Shown: one piece after another, positions 57,235-64,000 of the stretch | Layout: each line of letters opens with the position of its first letter | Numbering within the stretch: the first letter of the stretch is position 1 | Source of the DNA: Escallonia rubra | Taxonomy: Eukaryota > Streptophyta > Magnoliopsida > Escalloniales > Escalloniaceae | NCBI GenBank assembly: GCA_033065855.1 | Contig: JAVXUO010002717.1 | Location: 764,593-828,592, forward strand | DNA: 64,000 bases | Direction of reading: 5' to 3' | The notes under the pieces: generated by a model | Databases searched by the model: none | Seen by the model: only the letters and a program-made list of their open reading frames with translations | What the model was told of the DNA's origin: nothing | Made by a program: the position numbers and the translations under genes

Positions 57235-60200
57235 TCACAAAGGTGAAGACATGCCATGTTCTCTTCTAAGAGCGGTAAACCTCTTCGAATCTAAAGGTTT
57301 AGTGAAGATATCTGCTAATTGGTGATTTGTGTCCACAAAATCGAAAACGATATCACCTTTTTGCACATGATCACGAATAATATGGTGTTTGATTTCTATG
57401 TGCTTGGTTCGTGAATGTTGGATGGAATTTTTGCTCAAATCAATGGCACTAGTGTTATCGCATAAGATAGGTATGTGATCATACTTGAGTCCAAAATCCA
57501 AAAGGGTTTGTTTCATCCAAAGAATTTGTGCACAACAAGCACCAACTGCCATATATTCGGCTTCGGTGGTAGAGAGTACAACCGAGTTTTGCTTTTTGGA
57601 ACTCCAAGAAACAAGAGAGTGACCTAGGAATTGGCAACCTCTACTAGTACTTTTCCGCTCGGTTTTACAACCGGCATAGTCGGCGTCGGAGTAACCAATT
57701 AGGTCAAAAAAGGATGTGTTTCTAGGAAACCATAACCCTAAATCGTGAGTGCCCTTAAGATATCTAAGGATTCTCTTGACGGCAACCAAATGAGATTCTT
57801 TAGGACAAGCTTGAAAACTAGCACATAAACAAACACTAAACATTATATCGGGTCTACTTGCGGTAAGGTAAAGGAGTGATCCGGTCATACCTCGATAGCG
57901 CTTAATATCAACATCATTACCATTTTCATCTTTATCAAGCTTTAATAAAGAGCTCATTGGAGTGTCAAAAGCATTTGATGCTTCCATGTCAAATCTCTTA
58001 AGTAGCTCTTTGGTGTATTTGGCTTGGTTGATAAAGATTCCATCCTTGCTTTGTTTGATTTGCAATCCAAGGAAGAAGGTGAGTTCTCCCATCATGCTCA
58101 TTTCAAACTCCTTACTCATACAAAAAGCAAACTCTTTGCACAAGGATCCATTAGTAGCACCAAATATAATATCATCAACATAAATTTGCACCAACAATAA
58201 GTCCTTGCTCTTAGATTTTATAAAAAAAGTGGTGTCAAGTTTTTCTCTTGAAAAACCATTTTCTAAAAGAAAACTACTTAGCCTTTCATACCAAGCTCTA
58301 GGAGCTTGTTTTAAACCATAAAGAGCTTTGCTAAGCTTGAAAACATGGTTTGGAAATTTTTCATGTTCAAAGCCGGGAGGTTGAGCCACATAAACCTCCT
58401 CTGAAATAAAACCTTTTAAAAAGGCACTCTTGACATCCATTTGAAAGAGTTTAAAAACTCTATAGCAAGCAAGAGCTAAAAGCATTCTAATAGATTCAAG
58501 TCTAGCTACCGGTGCATAAGTCTCATCAAAATCAATTTCTTCCTCTTGGTTATAACCTTGGGCCACTAATCTAGCCTTGTTTCTAACCACGACTCCGGAT
58601 TCATCAAGTTTGTTTCTAAAAATTCATTTTGTGCCTATAATCCTAAAGTTTTGAGGTTTAGGCACAAGGGTCCAAACTTGATTTCTTTCAAATTGAACTA
58701 GCTCTTCTTGCATAGCAAGCATCCAAGATTTATGATGTAGAGCTTCGGAGAAGTTCTTCGGTTCAATTTGGGAAAGAAACGCTATATTAACATGTTGTTG
58801 AAGAGAGCGTCGAGTTCTTACCCCACTCGAAGGATTACCTAAGATTTGATCACTTCGATGATCCTTTTTGTAAGTCCAATCTTTTGGTAATGTTTGAGAG
58901 TTGTCCAAGTTTGAGGCATCATTGATTTCTTCCTCGTTTCCCCCTGAAGAGCTTGATTGTTGCTCCCCTAGATCAATTTCTTTGGGGTTGCCTTGTAGTG
59001 TTTCACTTATGTCCAAAGTTCTCATGTCATTATCCATATCATCTACATTAACAATGTTAGTCCTCCGAAGAAAAGGATTAGTCTCATCAAAAGTAACATT
59101 AATGGATTCTTCAACAACCAAAGTACTTTTATTATAAACTCTATATGCCATACTATTATTAGAGTAACCAAGAAAAATACCCTAAAAGGTTTTTGAATCA
59201 AATTTGCTAAGGTGATCCTTGGTATTTAAAACAAAACATTTGCATCCAAAAACTCTAAAAAAGCTCACCTTAGGTTTCTTATCATTAAAAAGCTCATAAG
59301 GGATTTTTAACAAAAATTTTTGCAAGATAACTCTATTAAGAACAAAACAAGCACAGTTGACCGCCTCAGCCCAAAAGTACTTAGGTAAATCATATTCGTT
59401 AAGCATTGTTCTTGCCGCTTCTTGCAAAGACTTATTCTTTCTTTCGGCAACACCATTTTGTTGAGGAGTTCTAGGAGCCGAAAAATTATGTGATATCCCA
59501 AAGTCATCACACAAGGCTCCTATTTTTGAATTTTCAAATTCTCTACCATGATCACTTCGAATGTTAGTTATCAACTAACCTTTTTGATTTTGAACACGTT
59601 TTGCAAATGAAGTGAACATATTTAGAGATTCATCTTTGGTAGCCAAAAACAAAGTTCAAGTATAGCGAGAATAGTCATCAACAATAACAAAACAATATGA
59701 TTTACCACCAAGACTAGTAGTAGGGATTGGTCCAAACAAATCCATGTGAAGTAATTGCAAGGGTCTAGAAGTAGATACCATTTTCTTCGGTTTGTGAGAG
59801 ACTTTCTTTTACTTACCCATTTGACAAGCATCACATACTTTATCTTTCTCAAACTTGATATTCGGGAGACCCCTCACAAGTTCTTTGCTTGAAATATCCT
59901 TCAAATGCTCCATGTGCATGTGACTAAGTCTTCGATGCCAAAGCCAAGATGTTTCACTAATAGCACTAAGACAATTGACATCTTGGTTAGCTAAATCATT
60001 TAATTGAATGGAGTAAACATTGTTATCTCTACTACCTACCAAAATAGTTTCATTGTTCTTCAAGGATAGTATAGTGCAATGAGAAGCCTCAAAGATAACT
60101 TTAAAACCTTTATCACTAAATTGACTAATACTTAGCAAGTTATGCTTCAATCCTTCAACACATAACACATTCTCAATTGAATGTGGTTCCTTACCAATAG

Positions 60201-60363
60201 TTCATTTACCTTTGATTTTTCCTTGAGAATTGTCACCAAAGGTCACATTTCCTCCTTCTTTAAGATCAATCGAGGTGAAAAAAGATATGTTGTCGGTTAT
60301 ATGTCTTGAGCATCCACTATCAATAATCCACTTCTTGCTACTAGAATTTGCTTTGAGACATAC
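57235..60363 (-). pseudogene. Copia-2 pol: protease-integrase-RT-RNase H, many stops
   Basis: The frame opens after a TAG at 60366-60364. It holds DSGCSRH (protease), HRRLSHMHMEHL...CDACQ (HHCC finger), MDLFGP and SDHGREF and AERKN (integrase D-D-E), MDVKSAFLKGF and YVDDIIFG (RT), SDADYAG and TTEAEYMAVG and KHIEIKHH (RNase H), ending LRREHGM. RT-RNase H (58590-57235) is still open for 451 codons. Stops interrupt it near 60208, 59808, 59661, 59576, 59183 and 58622. Several sit where the family has Trp or Gln, so transitions explain them. There is no frameshift at the RT-RNase H boundary, unlike Copia-1. Confidence 0.92.
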
Positions 60364-60376
60364 CTATAAACACAAA

Positions 60377-62152
60377 TCAAGTAGTGACTTTTGGTACCCA
60401 AATTTTCTTGGGTCCTTGGGTGTTAGTCTTGCATTTGTATTCTTGATTTTTCACAATTCACATTTTCTTTCTACATCTAACAAAAACAATTCTATAAGGA
60501 CAATGATTAGTCGTATGCCCTTTCTTGTTGCACCAACCGCAATGTGTAAAAGGTGTGCAATAGTTCTTTGATCGTTTTGTATGAATATTCAACTTAGCTT
60601 GTTGTTGCAAAACTTTAGGAGGCATGGCCATGGGATCTAATCCAAGACCACCGTTGTTTAGGCCAATTCTTTGGCGTCCAAGCATGACATCCAAATTGTT
60701 TTGACCATCAACAAAATTTTCAAGACATTTTCTCAAATCACAAATCTCAACTTTTAAATCTTAATTTTGTTTTTCTAAGGCCAAAGTTTTGGAAGAGATT
60801 TGTTTTGAGCTAGGAGTGTTAATAAGTAATTCAACCAAATCGTTATTCACATATTTCATATATAAATGGTTGAAAATACATTCATTCTTGGCATGCAACT
60901 TATCATTTTTCATTATCAACTTCTCAATTTGTTTATTAGCTTCAAGGAATTTCTTAGACAAAATAATATTTTTCTTGAAAATTTTCTTGGATTCCTCATA
61001 TAAGCTATCATAAGCATCTTCAAAGCTTTCATTATCACTATCACTACCGGAAGAAGAGCTTACATCATCATTTGCCATGAAGCATACATTTGCTTGATCA
61101 TTCTTCTCATTGTCTTCATCACTTGAATCAAAGTCACTCCATGTTGGAGTATGTTCGGCATTCATTGCTCTTTCCTTCTCCTTGTTCTCTTTCTTAGAGA
61201 ATTGTCTTCTTTTAGCTCTTTCCCATACATCTCTTCTTTCCTTCTTCTCCCTTTCGTAGATAGGACAATCCATCTTCATGTGTCCCGGCTTGTGGCATTT
61301 GTAGCAAAGCTTCTCTTCGTTGCTAGCATTTTGTTGCCTTCTTCCATCGTTCCATCTAAATCTTAAGAACTTCTTGAAGTTCTTTGCAACCATTGCAATA
61401 TCCTCTTTATCAAATTCTTCATCATCATGACTTGACTCAAGGTTTGAAGATGAAGCTTTAAGAGCAATTGATGTAGGCTTCTTCTTGACGTCCTCTTGAT
61501 CAAAGGTCTTGAGTTGTATTTCGTACGTCATGAGTGAGCACATCAATTCATCAAGAGGAAAGATATTGAGATTCTTTGATTCTTGGATGGCGGTGATCTG
61601 TGCATCCCAAGCTCTTGGTAAGGATCTAATCACATTTCTTACAAGATCACCATTAGTGAATTATTTGCCTAATTGCTTCAAAGGGTTTACAATGTTAGTA
61701 AAACGAGTATTCATATCCGTAACGGATTCATTTGGAAGCATATGGAATAACTCATAATCTTTAAACAATAAGTTCATCTTGGAATCTCTAAGAAGAGAAG
61801 TCCTTTCATGAGTGACTTGAAGAGTATCCCAAATACTCTTAGCGGAATTACACATAATGACTCTATTGAGTTCATTAGTGTCTAAAGCACAAACAAGACA
61901 ATTTTTTGCTCTAGCATTCATACAAATCATCTTCTTATCATGATCACTATACTCCGATTTGGATTTAGGCTCTTCAACCTTGTCAACCACCTTTATTGGA
62001 ATGAATGGGCTATTCTCAACAATATCCCACATCTCATAGTGTTGAGATTCTAAGTAGATTTTCATCTTAACTTTTCACACACTATATTTGGTCCCATTAA
62101 ACAATGGAGGCCTAGTGGTAAAACTACCCTCCATTCCCCCAATGTAAGCCAT
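60377..62152 (-). pseudogene. Copia-2 gag, broken by stops
   Basis: Start MAYIGGMEGSFTTRPPLFNG at 62152, 60 bases inside the 5' LTR. A TGA soon follows at about 62075 (where relatives have a Trp). The rest is readable: capsid region (WDTLQVTHERTS, IRSLPRAWDAQ), first knuckle C-YK-C-HKPG-H-MKMD-C, an acidic Ser/Asp stretch, a coiled coil, and second knuckle C-GW-C-NKKG-H-TTNH-C. Further stops lie at about 61661, 60739 and 60458, and the frame ends at 60377-60379. The layout equals Copia-1 gag. Confidence 0.9.
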
Positions 62153-62197
62153 GATCGATTAACTCTCTCGGCGTTACCCAATATAACAAGAGCCGAG

Positions 62198-62210
62198 GCT
62201 CTGATACCAC
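62198..62210 (-). other. Copia-2 primer binding site (tRNA-iMet)
   Basis: Minus strand TGGTATCAGAGCC, two bases inside the 5' LTR start at 62212. Same primer site as Copia-1. Confidence 0.92.
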
Positions 62211-62211
62211 T

Positions 62212-63489
62212 TGAAACCAAAAAGATAACCCTAGAGGGGGGTGAATAGGGTTTTAAGACTACTTTAAAAAATAACAAACAACAAACCTCAATCTCAATAA
62301 CTTAAATAAGCAAACAATCAATCTCAACACAAATGTAAAACGATAATGTAAAGATATAAGGGTTTAGAGATACTTGACAAGGAGATTTAAATGGTTCGGC
62401 TTGATATACCCTCAAGCCTACGTTCACCCCTTCAAGGAAATCCCTTGATAGGCCCTAGAATCCTCTAGTATGATCTTCCTTACGGGTCAAAATCGAACCT
62501 CTTACAATCCCTTGATGCTATGCCCACATCAAGAACAAGCTTTGACAAACCCAAAGCTCCAAAGCTTGACAACCCCAAGCTTTGATACAAGAACCTTAAG
62601 ATGAAGAATTGTGTACAAGATTTCACTCTCAATAAGTAGATGCGTACAAGTTTAAGCACTAGAACAAGAGAGATGAGTGTATGATGACTTATGAAAGTGT
62701 ATATCTCTCAAATGTAAGCTCACAATAAATGCTCTCTTGAAATGGATGAGAAATCAATGAAAAACAAGAGAGATTGAACAATTGCTTTGATCTTTGAGTA
62801 TATGAAAGATAAGAGAGCTTTGAATGCAATTGATGAATCAAAACTAAGCCCAAAATGAGTATTTATAAAGTTAGAAATTAATATGACCGTTTGGAGTTAG
62901 GTAGGGCATTTATTGCGCCAAACGGTAAATATAGTCGACTGTAATGCACCATTGCAGTCGACTGTAATCCCAAAGTAACCGTTGAAAATTCAAATTTCTA
63001 ACTTAGAGTCGACTGCAATTCAAATGCAGTCGACTGTAATAGGCTACTGGAAGTATTGCAGTCGACTGCATTCCAATGCAGTCGACTGCAATACCTTACT
63101 ACCCAACTTGCAGTCGACTGCAATCCAATACAGTCAACTGCATTCCTGAAAATGCAGTTTCCTTGTTTTTAAAGTATGAAAAACTTTTATGCATGCAAGG
63201 GAAACCTATGGGCAAGTTCTAGGTATACAGTCATCGTAACGATCATCTCTCTACGTCTAGTTTTCAACGAAGGAAATAAAGCGTTGTAAAATTCAATCGA
63301 CGAATTCCTTCTTTGATGCGTTTCGTTGAGAGTCTTTGACCGTGTTGCTCGTTTAATAGTCCGTTTGCATGGGTATGAGATTGTTCCTATTGCTTCATCA
63401 ACTCAATGCATGTTAGACAACATAAACATCAATGTTAGTTATCATCAAAACCAAATATAATCCTAGGTTAAATAACTGTAGGGTTAACA
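62212..63489 (-). repeat. Copia-2 5' LTR (1278 bp)
   Basis: TGAAACC to GGTTAACA, next to the target duplication ATGTG. TATA box at 62867-62860. An inverted pair ACCGTTTGG...CCAAACGGT (about 62885-62930) lies between TATA and the repeat array. Confidence 0.92.
62934..63145 (-). promoter_or_regulatory. U3 array of CAGTCGACTGCA palindromes (Copia-2 LTRs)
   Basis: About eight GCAGTCGACTGCAAT/GTAAT units, several perfectly palindromic over 12 bases, lie in U3 just upstream of TATA in element orientation. The same array recurs at about 54912-55125 and 56094-56310. Some units have decayed (GTCGAA, GTCAAC). Confidence 0.65.
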
Positions 63490-64000
63490 ATGTGTTTCAA
63501 ACTCTTATGATCCATATAAATTTTACACAGTTCACCGTACAAATAATGACGCCAAATCTTTAATGCAAAAATCACAGCTGCTAATTCTAAGTCATGGGTA
63601 GGGTAATTAAACTCATATGGTTTAAGTTATCTAGAGGCATAAACAATTACTTTACCATGTTGCATAAGCACGCAACCAAGTCCTTGTCGCGATGCACAAC
63701 TGTACATAAAAAACCCACTAGACCCAGATGATAGTGTAAGGACTAGTGCTGAAACTAAACGATTCTTTAACTCCTGAAAGCTCTTTTTCACATTCTTTTG
63801 TCGACACAAATCTGGCATGCTTCCTTGTCAACTTAGCCAATGGAGTAGAAATGCGAGACAAGCCTTCTACAAATCTTCTGTAATAACCTGTCAGTCCCAA
63901 GAAGCTTCTTACCTCCATCACTGAAGTTGGTCTCTCCCAATTCACGATTGCTTTAACCTTAAAAGGATCCACATAACCCATCTTTAGTCACTACGTGACT
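63490..64000 (-). pseudogene. Gypsy pol, RT end and RNase H start
   Basis: Contains [40 protein letters not shown] and TPLAKLTRK (the RT-RNase H connection), then GLGCVLMQHGKVIVYASR and [18 protein letters not shown] of the RNase H. A frameshift lies near 63780-63800 and a stop near 63627. It continues at 54189 after Copia-2 is removed. Confidence 0.88.

Larger units (their letters stand above)
54190..63489 (-). mobile_element. Copia-2: decayed Sirevirus-like element with doubled 3' LTR
   Basis: Copia element on the minus strand, bounded by the 5-bp target duplication ATGTG (54185-54189, 63490-63494), inside the Gypsy RNase H. It has a 5' LTR at 62212-63489, a tRNA-iMet primer site, broken gag and pol, polypurine tracts, a full LTR at 55374-56654 and then an extra truncated LTR at 54190-55373. 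No third ORF was found between pol and the LTR, unlike Copia-1. It is older than Copia-1 judging by the many stops. Confidence 0.9.
50784..64000 (-). mobile_element. Tekay/Del-like Gypsy chromovirus, split by Copia-2, runs off the right edge
   Basis: The 3' LTR is at 50784-52447. The polypurine tract (AAGGGGGGGGGTGAGAA, minus strand) follows just inside. Then come the pol C-terminus and integrase (52497-54189) and, beyond the nested Copia-2, RNase H and the end of RT (63490-64000). The 5' part lies outside the window. Joining the two sides at the ATGTG target site places DHKSLKH directly before FTQKELNMKHRRW, the normal RNase H sequence. Confidence 0.9.

Overview
The window is plant nuclear DNA from a eudicot. 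The evidence is nested LTR retrotransposons primed by initiator tRNA-Met, long TC/GA microsatellites, hAT and Mutator-like DNA transposons, and spliced plant housekeeping genes. The species cannot be read from the sequence. Most of the window is repeats. Only two genes look intact: LSM8 (+ strand, five exons, 33325-34862) and a MYCBP-like gene (- strand, five exons, 43840-49659). A third host gene, a 60S ribosomal L18a-like membrane protein (42719-43237, +), is a degraded remnant.

Layout. 1-14115 is a broken LINE on the minus strand, split by a young, nearly complete Sirevirus-like Copia element (Copia-1, 3235-13522, minus). The split is marked by a 5-bp target duplication, GAGTC. Copia-1 carries gag, pol, and a third envelope-like/plant-transposon-domain ORF. 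15561-16295 is a small non-autonomous hAT element. 17170-20955 is a larger decayed hAT element with a transposase relic and a perfect 8-bp target duplication. 21627-22321 is a recent duplicate of the 3' end of LSM8. 22508-27593 looks like a long Gypsy-type LTR into which a second Tekay-like LTR and a Mutator-like element have inserted. 28000-30300 holds three further terminal-inverted-repeat elements. 30913-31472 is an exact-period 280-bp tandem duplication. LSM8 follows. 35190-41200 is more TIR elements, palindromes and tandem duplications. 42300-49800 holds the L18a-like relic and the MYCBP-like gene. 50784 to the end is a Tekay/Del-like Gypsy element (minus) whose RNase H region is split by a second, decayed Sirevirus-like element (Copia-2, 54190-63489, target duplication ATGTG). 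Copia-2 has an anomalous doubled LTR at one end.

Most notable observation: the U3 regions of both Copia families and of one Tekay-like LTR each carry a dense array of TCGA-centred repeats just upstream of the TATA box. The cores are TTCGACTGAAA, CAGTCGACTGCA and ATTCGACCGAAA. Copia-1 has a second internal array (fifteen GTCGAC palindromes, 86-bp higher-order period) followed by an A/T-rich TATA-like stretch, placed directly in front of its third ORF. This looks like an internal promoter for that ORF. All of this is read from sequence; no alignment, expression or database search was run.
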